This document shows, piece after piece, positions 50,744 to 60,247 of a stretch of DNA of 64,000 nucleotides. The DNA comes from an uncultured Rhodopila sp. GTDB taxonomy: Bacteria; Pseudomonadota; Alphaproteobacteria; Acetobacterales; Acetobacteraceae. Under the pieces are notes generated by a model. That model worked only from the letters and a program-made list of their open reading frames with translations, did no database searches and had not been told where the DNA came from. Location: NCBI RefSeq assembly GCF_903944925.1, contig NZ_CAJATU010000098.1:62001-126000 (forward strand), given 5' to 3'. A program made the position numbers and the translations under genes. Each line of letters starts with the position of its first letter. The first letter of the stretch is position 1.

Positions 50744-52234
50744 TCAATGCTTCAGTATCGCCAGCCCCGGGCGCGGCGGGTCTTCCGCCAGCAGGTCGAT
50801 CTGCATCAGCCGCCCGCCCCAGGTCCGCAGCAAATCGGCGCCGGCGATGTCCTCACGCGGGTGGTTGGCGCCCTTGATCAGCACATCCGGCCGCAGCGCC
50901 TCGATCAGCGCTTCGGGCGAGTCTTCCTCGAACAGGCAGACCTCATCGACGCAGGCGAAGCTGGCCAGCACGGCGGCGCGCGCGGCTTCCGGCTGCACCG
51001 GATGCGGCGCGCCCTTGCCGCGGCGCACGCTGATATCGTTGTTCACCCCGACGATCAGGCGATCGCAAGCGGCGCGGGCCTGTTCCAGCAGATGGATGTG
51101 CCCCTGGTGCAGCAGGTCGAAATAGCCATTGGTAAAGCCCACCCGCCAACCGCGGTGACGCCAGCGCTCGGCCTGCTCGACCGCTTCCTCGCGGCTGACG
51201 ATCTTGCGCAGGGCGCTGCGCTGCGGCGTCAGCGCGGCCATCAGGTCGGCCTCCCGCACCACGGACGCGCCGACTTTGCCAACGGAGATGCCTGCGGCGA
51301 GGTTGGCAAGCCGCACCGCTATCGGCAGGTCCAGCTTCGCCGCCAATGCCGCACCCAGCATCGCCAGCGCGTTATCCCCTGCCCCGGACGTGTCGTAGAC
51401 CTCGGCGGCCTCCGCGGGGAAGTGATACACCCCGCCGGCCTCGACCAGGGTCATGCCGTCATTGCCGCGGGTCACCACGACGGCGCCGAAGCCATATTGC
51501 GTGCGGATTGTCTGCGCGGCGGCGACGATCGCGGCCTCGGTATTCACCGGCATGCGCGCGGCGGCGCCAAGTTCGCCGCGATTCGGCATCACCACGTCGG
51601 CCCCGGCATAGCGGGCGAAGTCGCTGCCGCGCGGATCGACGATAAGCTTGCGGCCGGCCTTGCGCGCCGCCGCGATCAGCCGCGCCGGAATGTCCCCGGC
51701 CAGCACGCCCTTGCCGTAGTCCGACAGCACCGTGACGCTGGTGGCCGCCATCGCGTCCATGGCGATGCGCAGCATACGCTCGGCCAGCCGCGGCTGGATC
51801 GGGTCGGTTTGCTCACGGTCTGCGCGCAGCAATTGCTGCCCGGAGGCGAGCAGCCTTGTCTTCAAGGTCGTGGTGCGGCCACCCTGCACCAGCAGCCAAG
51901 GCTCGACGTTCGGCTGGCCACCGATAAGCCCGGTCAGGTCCGATCCCGCCTGGTCGTCGCCGACGACGGAGATGAAGGCGGTGGCGGAACCGAGCGCGGT
52001 CAGATTGCGCACCACATTGCCGGCGCCCCCTGGCAGAGCCACCTCCCGGTCGATCGACAGGATCGGCACCGGGGCTTCCTGGCTGATCCGTGAGACCTCG
52101 CCATAGGTGTAGCGGTCGAGCATGACATCGCCCACCACCAGCACGTTGGTGTGCACCAACCGGCGGACGGCTGCCGCGAGGTCCGGCTGTGGTTCATCCC
52201 CGCGCGATGCGGATCCGGGCGTTATCTGATTCAT
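50744..52234 (-). CDS. hldE: Bifunctional heptose 7-phosphate kinase / heptose 1-phosphate adenylyltransferase
   Basis: 496 residues from ATG 52234. An N-terminal PfkB-type kinase (LPGGAGNVVRNL; YDTSGAGDNALAML as the catalytic GAGD) is fused to a nucleotidyltransferase (FTNGYFDLLHQGHIHLL with HxGH). HldE makes ADP-D-glycero-D-manno-heptose for lipopolysaccharide core and for protein O-heptosylation, so it could feed the O-heptosyltransferase at the start of this window. Confidence 0.94.
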   Translation of the reverse strand: MNQITPGSASRGDEPQPDLAAAVRRLVHTNVLVVGDVMLDRYTYGEVSRISQEAPVPILSIDREVALPGGAGNVVRNLTALGSATAFISVVGDDQAGSDLTGLIGGQPNVEPWLLVQGGRTTTLKTRLLASGQQLLRADREQTDPIQPRLAERMLRIAMDAMAATSVTVLSDYGKGVLAGDIPARLIAAARKAGRKLIVDPRGSDFARYAGADVVMPNRGELGAAARMPVNTEAAIVAAAQTIRTQYGFGAVVVTRGNDGMTLVEAGGVYHFPAEAAEVYDTSGAGDNALAMLGAALAAKLDLPIAVRLANLAAGISVGKVGASVVREADLMAALTPQRSALRKIVSREEAVEQAERWRHRGWRVGFTNGYFDLLHQGHIHLLEQARAACDRLIVGVNNDISVRRGKGAPHPVQPEAARAAVLASFACVDEVCLFEEDSPEALIEALRPDVLIKGANHPREDIAGADLLRTWGGRLMQIDLLAEDPPRPGLAILKH

Positions 52235-52560
52235 TGACCCTGCCGTAACGGGACTGTCGCATCCGTGCAACCCATCTTCGCGCGGCGCAAGGAAAAGAAG
52301 CAAGTGGCGATCACAGGTCCGGCACCCCTGTCGGCAGGGATTTCCGGATCGACGCGGCGGCTTACGATTTCATATATCTATCGATACTATTCCTGTTGCC
52401 CCAAGGCCGGACCGCGGCGTAGGTGTTCGCCATCCAAACTCGTTCACAACATCGCTCCGCGGTTGCTGCGCGGCATAACCTGTGCGAACCCCCGGTGGCG
52501 GGAGCCGTCCCGCTGCCTGCGCCTCCCCTCCTCCGCTTTTTTGAAAGTAGCAGATTCGCC

Positions 52561-53472
52561 GTGCGATTCCCGGCCATCCCACTCAGCTTGCTTTACCCGT
52601 TCCGCCTCGGCGCCGTCGCCTGGCGGCGCGGCAGCCTGCCGCGCTCCGCCTGCATCGCGGTGCTGAAAGCCGCCGCCGGCGCCCGCCGCCCATCGGAAAT
52701 TCTGCGCGAAATCAAGCCGCTCGATCGGCGTGACCTGGCGTTCATCGCCACCGGCTCGATGGTCCTGGATGCGGTGTATTGGTTCGGGGTGCAGGGCTAT
52801 GAGGGTCAGGTTGCCGCCGTGTGGCAATCGCTCTGCGCCAAGGCCTCCCGCGTGCTCGAAGTCGGCGGCAATGTCGGTTTGTTCACCGTCATCGGCGGGC
52901 GCGCCACCAACGGCCGCTACACCGTGGTGGAGCCGGTTCCCGAAGTCGCCGCAGCGCTGCGCGCCAACCTGCAGCGCAACCGGGTCGCCAACGTTGACGT
53001 GCTGGAGGCTGCGGCCATCCCCGCCGACACCGTCTGCGAAGTCATTCTCAACATTCCCGACGAGGGCCGGGAGTCTCCCGTCGGCTCCCACCTGGTCGAA
53101 GGCGTGGAAATCGCCGAACGCAGCAGCCTGCGCCTGCAGACCGTCGTCGGGGTGCCGTTTCGCGCGCTGATGCAGGGCTGCGACTTGATCAAGCTCGACG
53201 CCGAAGGGATCGAGATGGAGCTGCTGCAGCCGGTGCGGCACCTGATCGTCGCGGACCGCCCGACCCTGCTGGTCGAGGTTCTGCCGGAAGCGGAGCGGCT
53301 GGGCGTATTCCTTGCGGCGCTGGCACGGGACACCGGCTACACGATTTCCGTCATCCCGGAATACGGCACCGACGAGATCGTCGTGGTCCCGTCGAAATCT
53401 TTCAACGCCAGCGTGCCGGGGCGGCACAGGTCCAAGGACGTGGTCCTGTCGATGGCTCCGCTGCGCCCCTAG
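52561..53472 (+). CDS. FkbM-family methyltransferase
   Basis: 303 residues from a GTG at 52561; the open frame reaches back to 52423, but those residues are not family-like. Motif I is VLEVGGNVGLFTVIGG, then VVEPVPEVAAALRAN and DLIKLDAEGIEMELL, the FkbM signature. Family members O-methylate sugars or polyketides; here a surface glycan is likely given the neighbours. It ends 9 nt before the next glycosyltransferase gene. Confidence 0.84.
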   Translation: MRFPAIPLSLLYPFRLGAVAWRRGSLPRSACIAVLKAAAGARRPSEILREIKPLDRRDLAFIATGSMVLDAVYWFGVQGYEGQVAAVWQSLCAKASRVLEVGGNVGLFTVIGGRATNGRYTVVEPVPEVAAALRANLQRNRVANVDVLEAAAIPADTVCEVILNIPDEGRESPVGSHLVEGVEIAERSSLRLQTVVGVPFRALMQGCDLIKLDAEGIEMELLQPVRHLIVADRPTLLVEVLPEAERLGVFLAALARDTGYTISVIPEYGTDEIVVVPSKSFNASVPGRHRSKDVVLSMAPLRP

Positions 53473-53481
53473 GGGGCCGCC

Positions 53482-54567
53482 ATGAAGCTTCGCGTGCGGA
53501 GCCGTGACCATGCGCGGCGCCATATCCTGGTGCTTCCGCCGCATCGCCTCTGGGCGCCCTGGACCGACCCGCCCGATCCAACCGAACCGGACCGGGCGGA
53601 GGTGTTTCGCTTGCTGGAGGCCCGCGGCTATAGCTACAGCCGTCTGGACCCCTGCGGCTGGCCGTGGAACCCGTTCGCCCGCGCCCATGCGGTGCTGGGC
53701 GCGATTGATCCGGTGCGTGCGTTGCGCGTGCTGTTGTTCCACCGGAACACGCAGGTGGTCCTGTGCAACTTCGAATCCAGCGCTCTGATCATCCTGCTGC
53801 TGCGCCGGCTGCTTTGGTTCCGCGGCAAGGTCGTGCTCTACGACGTCGGTGCCGCGGGCGCCTGGCGGCTGAGCGATGCGATCCTGCGGCTCGTGCTGCC
53901 GCGGGCCGATATGATCATGCCGCTCGGGCACGCCCAGGTGGCCGGCCTGCTCGGGCTGGGCGCGCGCCCTGAAACCGTCCGGCCGATTTGCCAGCCGACG
54001 ACGCCGGACTTCTATGCCGAGGCGGAGGATGTTCCGGACGGTTACGTCCTGGCCGTCGGCGATGACGTCTCGCGCGACTATCCCACCTTGCTCCGCGCCG
54101 TCGCGGGCCTGACGCGCGCGGTGGTCATCCGCAGCCGTAAGCTGGTGGAGGACCGCCAGGCCTTTCCCGGCGTGACGGTGCTGGCCGAAACGCTGACGAC
54201 CCGCGCGTATCGGGACCTCGTCGCCGGCGCGGCCCTGGTGGTCATCCCGCTGCATCCGTCGATTCACGCGGGCGGCATCTCAACCTTGCTGGAAGCCATG
54301 GCGTCGGGCAAGGCCGTGATCGTCAGCGACTCGCCGGGATTGCGGGACTACGTGCAGGACGGCACGACCTGCCGGTTGGTGGGCGCCAACGACCCCGCCG
54401 GGCTGCGGCAGGCGATCGACAGCCTGCTGGCCGATACCGCCGAGCGCCGCCGCCTCGGCGCCGCCGCTCGGCAATACGCCGCGGCGTCCTGTTCGCCGCG
54501 GGCCGAGGCGGCGCAACTCGCGGCGGCGTTCGATTCGCTTCAGGCGGCTTCGGGACGGCCCCGGTAG
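53482..54567 (+). CDS. Glycosyltransferase, GT4-like
   Basis: 361 residues with two Rossmann-like halves. The C-terminal half has VIPLHPSIHAGGISTLLEAM and GKAVIVSDSPGLRDYVQDG, the nucleotide-sugar-binding region of GT-B enzymes. The N-terminal half is divergent. Probably adds a sugar in the glycan pathway encoded around it. The last 28 nt overlap the end of the opposite-strand flippase gene. Confidence 0.82.
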   Translation: MKLRVRSRDHARRHILVLPPHRLWAPWTDPPDPTEPDRAEVFRLLEARGYSYSRLDPCGWPWNPFARAHAVLGAIDPVRALRVLLFHRNTQVVLCNFESSALIILLLRRLLWFRGKVVLYDVGAAGAWRLSDAILRLVLPRADMIMPLGHAQVAGLLGLGARPETVRPICQPTTPDFYAEAEDVPDGYVLAVGDDVSRDYPTLLRAVAGLTRAVVIRSRKLVEDRQAFPGVTVLAETLTTRAYRDLVAGAALVVIPLHPSIHAGGISTLLEAMASGKAVIVSDSPGLRDYVQDGTTCRLVGANDPAGLRQAIDSLLADTAERRRLGAAARQYAAASCSPRAEAAQLAAAFDSLQAASGRPR

Positions 54568-55994
54568 AACAGTGTCACCACCTCCAGCGCCAGCTTGCGG
54601 AACACGACGATCATTACGGCGCCATAGCTCACCGCGCCGACCGCGACCAGGATTGCGGCGCGCAGGACCTCCGGCAGGTCCGGCGGCAGGCAGGCTCGCA
54701 CCGTCGCCACGGCCGCCAGCATCGCAAGTCCGGCCGCGGCGGGTCGCAGCGGCGCCGCCAGCAACGCGGCCAGTTGCAACCGGCCGCGCCGGGCCGCGAT
54801 CCAGGCGTTGACGGCGAACATCACAGGGTAACCGAGCAACCAGGCGTAACAGACCCCTTCGACACCCCAGTGGCAGCCGATGAGGAACGCCGGCGGGAAC
54901 AGCACGGCACCGAACACGGTGCACCAGAAGCTGGCCCGGGCGTCGCCGATGCCTTCCAGGTAGTTCGGCACGATCAGCAGCAACGCGCGAAACGTCATCG
55001 CCAGCGACAGCACGGCCAGTATGGGCTTCGCCGCCTGCCATTTGGCCCCGAACACCAGGTCGACGACTTCGGGCGCGAGGGCGGAGATGCCGAAGAACAC
55101 CGGCACCGAGACGACCGCCATCAGCCGCATCGCCTTCATGGCGTAATAGCGACCCTCCGCCGGCCGGCCCTGCACCATGGCAAAGGCCGGAAAGGCCACC
55201 GTGTTGATGACCGGTGCGATCTTGGCCAGCGGGATGCAGGCGAAGTTCATCGCCACGGTATAAAGGCCCAGCTCCGCCGCACCCAGCCAGCGGCCGAGGA
55301 TCAGCGTGTCGGCGGACGAGTAGCCGACCCAGGCGAGGAAGGAGAGCGTGCGGTAGGCGCCGAAGGAGAACAGCGGGCGGACGAGCGTTAGGTCCAGGCT
55401 CGGCCAGACGTAATACTCCCGGGTCAGGATCGCGAAGCCAACCAGGCGGACGACATTGCCGGCCAGGTTGCCGAGCATTAGCGACCAGGCTCCGTAACCC
55501 GCGTATGCCAGGACGATGACCGCGATCGACCCGATCAGCCCCGCCGACAGTTCCATGACGAACAGCGGCCGGATGCGGAGACTCTTGGTCAGGTGAATGC
55601 GCGGCAGACTCATCAGCCCGTTGAGCAGGAAGCCAAGGCTGGCAACCTGCGTGAGCTGCACCAGGCGCGGATCATGGTACCAACCGGCGATCGGGTAAGC
55701 AGCCAGGGCGAGCAGGACGGTCAGTGCCGCGGATAGCAGCAGAATCGTCCCGAACACCGCGGCGGCGACCGGCCGGGGCGCGTCCTCGCGCTGCACCAGC
55801 GCATCGCCGAGGCCGAAATCCGCGAACCCGGACATGATATTGACGAAGACCTGGGTGATGGCGACCAGGCCGTAGTCGCCGGGCGTGAGGATTCGGATCA
55901 CCGCCAGGGTCATCGCCCAGGTGATGAGCTGGAAGCCGATCTTGATGGCGGCAGACCAACTGACCGCGGAGACGACCGTGCGCCCGAGGCTCAT
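54540..55994 (-). CDS. Lipopolysaccharide/polysaccharide flippase, Wzx-like
   Basis: 484 residues with about 14 membrane helices. The N terminus (MSLGRTVVSAVSWSAAIKIG) and the ALVQREDA and ASLGFLLNGLMSLPRI segments are typical of the PST/MATE-like flippases (WzxC group) that move lipid-linked glycans across the inner membrane. It is convergent with the glycosyltransferase gene. Confidence 0.9.
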   Translation of the reverse strand: MSLGRTVVSAVSWSAAIKIGFQLITWAMTLAVIRILTPGDYGLVAITQVFVNIMSGFADFGLGDALVQREDAPRPVAAAVFGTILLLSAALTVLLALAAYPIAGWYHDPRLVQLTQVASLGFLLNGLMSLPRIHLTKSLRIRPLFVMELSAGLIGSIAVIVLAYAGYGAWSLMLGNLAGNVVRLVGFAILTREYYVWPSLDLTLVRPLFSFGAYRTLSFLAWVGYSSADTLILGRWLGAAELGLYTVAMNFACIPLAKIAPVINTVAFPAFAMVQGRPAEGRYYAMKAMRLMAVVSVPVFFGISALAPEVVDLVFGAKWQAAKPILAVLSLAMTFRALLLIVPNYLEGIGDARASFWCTVFGAVLFPPAFLIGCHWGVEGVCYAWLLGYPVMFAVNAWIAARRGRLQLAALLAAPLRPAAAGLAMLAAVATVRACLPPDLPEVLRAAILVAVGAVSYGAVMIVVFRKLALEVVTLFYRGRPEAA

Positions 55995-56412
55995 GCCCCG
56001 CCTTCAGCCATGGTTGATCGCGATCATCTCGGCGGCTCGGTCCTCATGACGCGGGGCCCGGTATCGGGCAGGCCGGGCGCGTATAGAGGCCGGGCAGCCT
56101 CTTATGCAATATTATTGCGTCTTGCTGCCGAGCCGGCCGCCTGACTGCAAAGATCGGTAAGACCCTTGCAGAAAAGCCGTTAGCGTGGAGCGATAAAATC
56201 GGTTCCGTCAAAAGTGATCCACCTTCAATGGAAAAGGACTATAACACACGCGCCGGTTGCGGATGCCGGTTTCTCGCCCCAAGCGGCCGCCACGATGGCA
56301 ATACGCCGGCGGCGCCAGGAGGACTCCTGCTGAATGAACGGGTCGGGTTGCCGGTTCCTGACCATGCCGGGTCGTTGCCGCCCGGACGGGAGCCGCCGCG
56401 GGTGAAGGCGCG
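55995..56412. other. 418-base divergent spacer
   Basis: Between the flippase and acyltransferase genes, which point away from each other. It is AT-richer at 56095-56250. A 62-codon frame (56228-56416) ends overlapping the next ATG but is low-complexity and has no clear homologue pattern, so I do not call it a gene. No promoter box fits well. Confidence 0.5.
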
Positions 56413-57540
56413 ATGAAGGAAGGAACGTCGCTCTACCTCGACTGCGTTCGCTTCGTGGCGGCGCTCACGGTGTTCGCTTCGCATTACGGGACCCAGCATT
56501 TCACCGGCGGCCAGTTCTACCAGTTGCAACCGTACGGTGCCGAAGCGGTTGACGTCTTCTTCGTTCTGTCCGGCTTCGTGATTGGCTGCGTGACCGATGG
56601 CCGCGAACGCAGCGCTCGCGTTTACGCTGTAAACCGCGCGGCACGCCTATGGTCGGTTGCGCTTCCCGTGCTGCTGCTGACCCTGGTGCTGGATCGCGCG
56701 GGCAGCGCGCTCCGGCCGGATCTCTACACGGCGGCGGCGATTCCGCACTACCATCCCGACGGCTGGTTAGGGCGCTACCTGCTGTCAGCAGTGTTCCTGA
56801 ACCAGACGTGGCATCTGGACATCACGCCGGGGACCGACTGGCCGTATTGGTCGCTTGGCTACGAGCCGTGGTACTATGTCATATTCGGCATGGCGATATT
56901 CGCCCCCGGGCGGGTCCGGGTTGCCGCGACGGTTATCGGTGCGACTTTGGCGGGCCCGAAGGTGCTCGCCCTGTTTCCATTGTGGCTGGCGGGTTTCGCC
57001 TGTTCCCGCCTCTCCAGGAACCTGCGCCCCTCGCCGCGATCAGGAGCCGTTCTCGCCGCCGCATCGGTCGCGGGTTGGATCGCCTACGAAGCCCGCGCAG
57101 TGCATCACGGGCGCCTGTTCGGCCTCGGTCCGGATGTCTTCGGGCGCCTGGAATTCGCCCAGGATTATCTCATCGGAGCGCTGTTCGCAGTCCATCTGAT
57201 CGGGATCTGCCACTTGTCCGGCCCGATCGGTCGGCGGCTCGGCCGCTTTGCCCGGCCGATACGATGGCTGGCGGGCAGCACCTTCTCGCTCTACCTGATG
57301 CACTATCCGGTCATGCAATTCCTGAACGCGGCGCTGCCCTGGCCGCGCGAAAGCCCGGTGTCGCGGGTTCTGCTGTTCGGCCTCACCCTGGCCGCCGTCT
57401 TCCTGTTCGCCGAGGTCTCCGAGCGGCGCAAGCCGGCGTGGCGCCGGGCGATCGCGGCGCTGTCCGGTCGGTTGCTGCCGCCGAACCCCGTGGCCGTCCC
57501 GGTCCGCTCCGGGGTGGCAGCAATCTCCGGCAGGCAATAG
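56413..57540 (+). CDS. Acyltransferase family 3 membrane protein (OafA-like)
   Basis: 375 residues, about ten membrane helices. The start YLDCVRFVAALTVFASHYGT carries the conserved R and H of acyltransferase-3 proteins, and VDVFFVLSGFVIG is diagnostic. They O-acetylate surface polysaccharides. No SGNH domain is fused. Context points to glycan decoration. Confidence 0.88.
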   Translation: MKEGTSLYLDCVRFVAALTVFASHYGTQHFTGGQFYQLQPYGAEAVDVFFVLSGFVIGCVTDGRERSARVYAVNRAARLWSVALPVLLLTLVLDRAGSALRPDLYTAAAIPHYHPDGWLGRYLLSAVFLNQTWHLDITPGTDWPYWSLGYEPWYYVIFGMAIFAPGRVRVAATVIGATLAGPKVLALFPLWLAGFACSRLSRNLRPSPRSGAVLAAASVAGWIAYEARAVHHGRLFGLGPDVFGRLEFAQDYLIGALFAVHLIGICHLSGPIGRRLGRFARPIRWLAGSTFSLYLMHYPVMQFLNAALPWPRESPVSRVLLFGLTLAAVFLFAEVSERRKPAWRRAIAALSGRLLPPNPVAVPVRSGVAAISGRQ

Positions 57541-57658
57541 TTCCGCTTTGAATATACGCAGCGGATCGGCTACGGATGCGGCCGGATGATCATTCCCGCC
57601 GTCGCACCGCCGCCGTCAGGACCCGTGTCATAAACCGTCGGAACATACTGATATATTT

Positions 57659-58975
57659 ATGAACATTTCCATCTTCGGGGCCGGCTACGTCGGCGTCGTC
57701 GCCAGCGGCTGCCTGGCATCTTTCGGCCACACCATCACCGCAGTCGACGTCTCCGCAGACAAGATCGGCATGCTCAACCGCGGCCAGTCGCCGATCGTGG
57801 AAGCCGAGATCAACGACCTGATCGGCAACGCGGTGCGCTCGGGGTCGCTGCGCGCGACAGCCGATAGCGCCGCCGCCATCGCCGCAACCGAGCTATCCTT
57901 CATCTCCGTCGGAACGCCCAGCGCGCCCAACGGCAGCGTCTCGCTCGACGCAGTCGATGAGGTGTCCGCAATCATCGGCCGATCACTGCGCGGCAAGACC
58001 ACGCCGCATGCCATCGTGATGCGCTCGACCGTGCCGCCCGGCACCGCCGAGGAGCGGGTCATCCCGATCCTCGAGCACGAGTCCGGACTGCGTCACGGCG
58101 AAGGGTTCACGTACTACAGCAACCCGGAATTCCTGCGCGAAGGCACTTCAGTACGCGACTTCTACGCGCCGCCCTTCACCCTGATCGGGGCGCCACCGGG
58201 CGACGATGCCGCTGTCCTGCGCCAGCTCTACGCTGGCATCAACGCGCCGCTGCACATCACACCCTATCGCGTCGCCGAAAGCGTCAAGTACCTGTCGAAT
58301 GCCTACCACGCGGTGAAGCTGGCCTTCGCCAATGAGGCCGGACAGATTCTGGCGGCGCACGGCGTCGATGCGCGCGAGGCGTTCCGGCTATTCCGCGAGG
58401 ATCGGACGCTGAATATCTCTCCTGCCTATCTGCGGCCAGGCTTCGCCTTCGGCGGTTCCTGCCTGCCCAAGGACATCCGCAGCTTCCTGTCGCTGGCGCA
58501 GAAGAAGGACGTAGCGGCGCCGTTCCTGCACAACCTCCTCACCAGCAACCAGGCGATCGTCGACCGCGTCTATGAGGCCATCCTGCGCCGGGGCCGCCAG
58601 CGCGTGTCGCTGTTCGGCCTGGCGTTCAAGCAGGGGACCGACGACCTGCGCGAATCCCCGTTCGTCATTCTCGCGGAAAAGCTCATCGGCCGCGGCTTCG
58701 ACCTGCGGATCTACGACCGCCAGGTGCAGCTCGCGCGCCTCATGGGCAGCAACCGTGCCTACATCGAGCGCGAGATCCCGCATATCGATCGTCTGCTGGT
58801 GGGCGATGCCGCCGTCGCGCTGGAAGGCAGCCGCCTCGTGGTCGTCGGGCATATCGCTCCGGAGGACCAGCCCGCCCTGCTGGCGGCGCTCAGCAGCCAG
58901 ACGGTGTTCGACCTCGCCGGCATCCCGGCGCTGGAGTCCAAGCCAGGCATTACCTACCAGGGCCTGTGCTGGTGA
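57659..58975 (+). CDS. algD: GDP-mannose 6-dehydrogenase-like enzyme
   Basis: 438 residues. NAD site FGAGYVG at the start, FISVGTPSAPNG, SNPEFLREGT, and the catalytic cysteine C268 in FGGSCLPKD, the same number as in Pseudomonas AlgD. The ending EGICW/QGLCW type tail and the TDDLRESP segment favour AlgD over UDP-glucose dehydrogenase. It oxidises GDP-mannose (or a related sugar nucleotide) to the uronic acid for an exopolysaccharide. The following gene overlaps by 4 nt. Confidence 0.86.
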   Translation: MNISIFGAGYVGVVASGCLASFGHTITAVDVSADKIGMLNRGQSPIVEAEINDLIGNAVRSGSLRATADSAAAIAATELSFISVGTPSAPNGSVSLDAVDEVSAIIGRSLRGKTTPHAIVMRSTVPPGTAEERVIPILEHESGLRHGEGFTYYSNPEFLREGTSVRDFYAPPFTLIGAPPGDDAAVLRQLYAGINAPLHITPYRVAESVKYLSNAYHAVKLAFANEAGQILAAHGVDAREAFRLFREDRTLNISPAYLRPGFAFGGSCLPKDIRSFLSLAQKKDVAAPFLHNLLTSNQAIVDRVYEAILRRGRQRVSLFGLAFKQGTDDLRESPFVILAEKLIGRGFDLRIYDRQVQLARLMGSNRAYIEREIPHIDRLLVGDAAVALEGSRLVVVGHIAPEDQPALLAALSSQTVFDLAGIPALESKPGITYQGLCW

Positions 58976-60183
58976 CGGCAAAGCCGCGCCTGCTGTTCAT
59001 CAGTCCGCGCTTCCTGTTTCCGATGAACGAAGGCGGCAAGATCCGCACCGCCAACACCCTGCGCAACCTCAAGGGCGGCACATTCGAGATCATCCTGGCC
59101 TCACCCGCCCCGGCCGGCATCGGCGCCTTTGCCGCGGACATCAATGCAGTCTGCGACCGCTTCGTCTCCTGGCCGGCGCGGCGCCCGGCGACGCCGGAGC
59201 GGGTGTTGGCACTTGCCGCCGCTATCCCTGTCGGCGTCGCAACCGACCGTTCGGCCGCCGGACGGGCGGTGATCGCCGGGGCCATTGCGGAATGGCAGCC
59301 TGGCCTGATCGTGGCCGATTTCCCGCACGCCACCGTCCTGCTGCCCGATCGGACCGAGGCGGCACTCGTGATGTTCACCCACAACGTCGAGGCGGAGATT
59401 TTCGAGCGGCATGCGGGCCAGGCGAGCGGGATCAAGGCCCTGGTGTGGCGCGACCAGGCGCGCAAGATGCGCCGCTTCGAGGGCGACGCGCTGCGCCGCT
59501 ACGACTCGGTCATCGCCGTCTCGGCGCGCGACGCCGAGGCGTTGAAGCGGCGCTACGGGCTGCAGCGGGTCGAAGCGATCGATACCGGAGTCGATCTGGA
59601 GTTCTTTCGGCTGATGCCCCCGCCGGCGCGCCAGCGTGCGGATACCGTGGTGTTCACCGGGGTGATGGACTCGCCCGCGAACATCGACGGCATCGGGTTC
59701 CTGATGGACGACATCTGGCCGCTGGTGGCGCGCGCCCGCCCGGACGCCCGGGCGCTGGTCGTCGGCCGCAACCCGGCGGCCTCCTTGATCGCTACCGCGC
59801 GCAGCCGCGGACTGCCCTGGAGCTTCACGGGGTCGGTTGCCGATATCCGGCCGCATGTGGGCGAGGGCGATGTATCGGTGATCCCGCTGCGCATCGGCAG
59901 CGGCACGCGCATCAAGGCGTTCGAGGCGATGGCGATGGGCCGCCCGGTCGTCGCGACGGAGGTGGGGATCGAGGGCCTCGATATCGAACCGGGACGGCAT
60001 TTCCTGCAGGCCGACGATCCGGCGGCATTCGCGGAAGCGATCGTGCGGCTGCTTGGCGATGCGGCGCTTAGGCAGCGGATCGTGGACGCAGCGCGGACCC
60101 GGCTGGAGGAACGGTTCTCCTGGGCGACGATCGCGCAGCAGTTCGAGACGATCTGCCTCGGGGCCTTGCGGCGGAGGGGTTGA
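58972..60183 (+). CDS. Glycosyltransferase, GT4 family
   Basis: 403 residues from the GTG overlapping the dehydrogenase stop (GTGA). Starts LLFISPRFLFPMNEGGKIRT, resembling sugar transferases of exopolysaccharide/exosortase clusters; C-terminal GT-B motifs VIPLRIGSGTRIKAFEAMAM and GRPVVATEVGIEGL. Coupled to algD, it probably uses or builds on the uronic-acid polymer. Confidence 0.88.
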   Translation: MTAKPRLLFISPRFLFPMNEGGKIRTANTLRNLKGGTFEIILASPAPAGIGAFAADINAVCDRFVSWPARRPATPERVLALAAAIPVGVATDRSAAGRAVIAGAIAEWQPGLIVADFPHATVLLPDRTEAALVMFTHNVEAEIFERHAGQASGIKALVWRDQARKMRRFEGDALRRYDSVIAVSARDAEALKRRYGLQRVEAIDTGVDLEFFRLMPPPARQRADTVVFTGVMDSPANIDGIGFLMDDIWPLVARARPDARALVVGRNPAASLIATARSRGLPWSFTGSVADIRPHVGEGDVSVIPLRIGSGTRIKAFEAMAMGRPVVATEVGIEGLDIEPGRHFLQADDPAAFAEAIVRLLGDAALRQRIVDAARTRLEERFSWATIAQQFETICLGALRRRG

Positions 60184-60192
60184 TTGTCCTTA

Positions 60193-60222
60193 CATCGTGG
60201 TCGAGCCGGGCCATGACGAAAA
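60193..60222. repeat. Degenerate copy of the GGCC..GGCC palindrome
   Basis: ATCGTGGTCGAGCCGGGCCATGACG just after the glycosyltransferase stop. The right arm matches the 33-bp copies at 39467 and 50637; the left arm has decayed. Confidence 0.4.
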
Positions 60223-60247
60223 GAAACGCTACGCGTACCACCTCCGC

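Noticed and set aside
56228-56416. A 62-codon frame overlapping the acyltransferase start
   Set aside because: The overlap suggests coupling, but the peptide is low-complexity and no ribosome site stands out.
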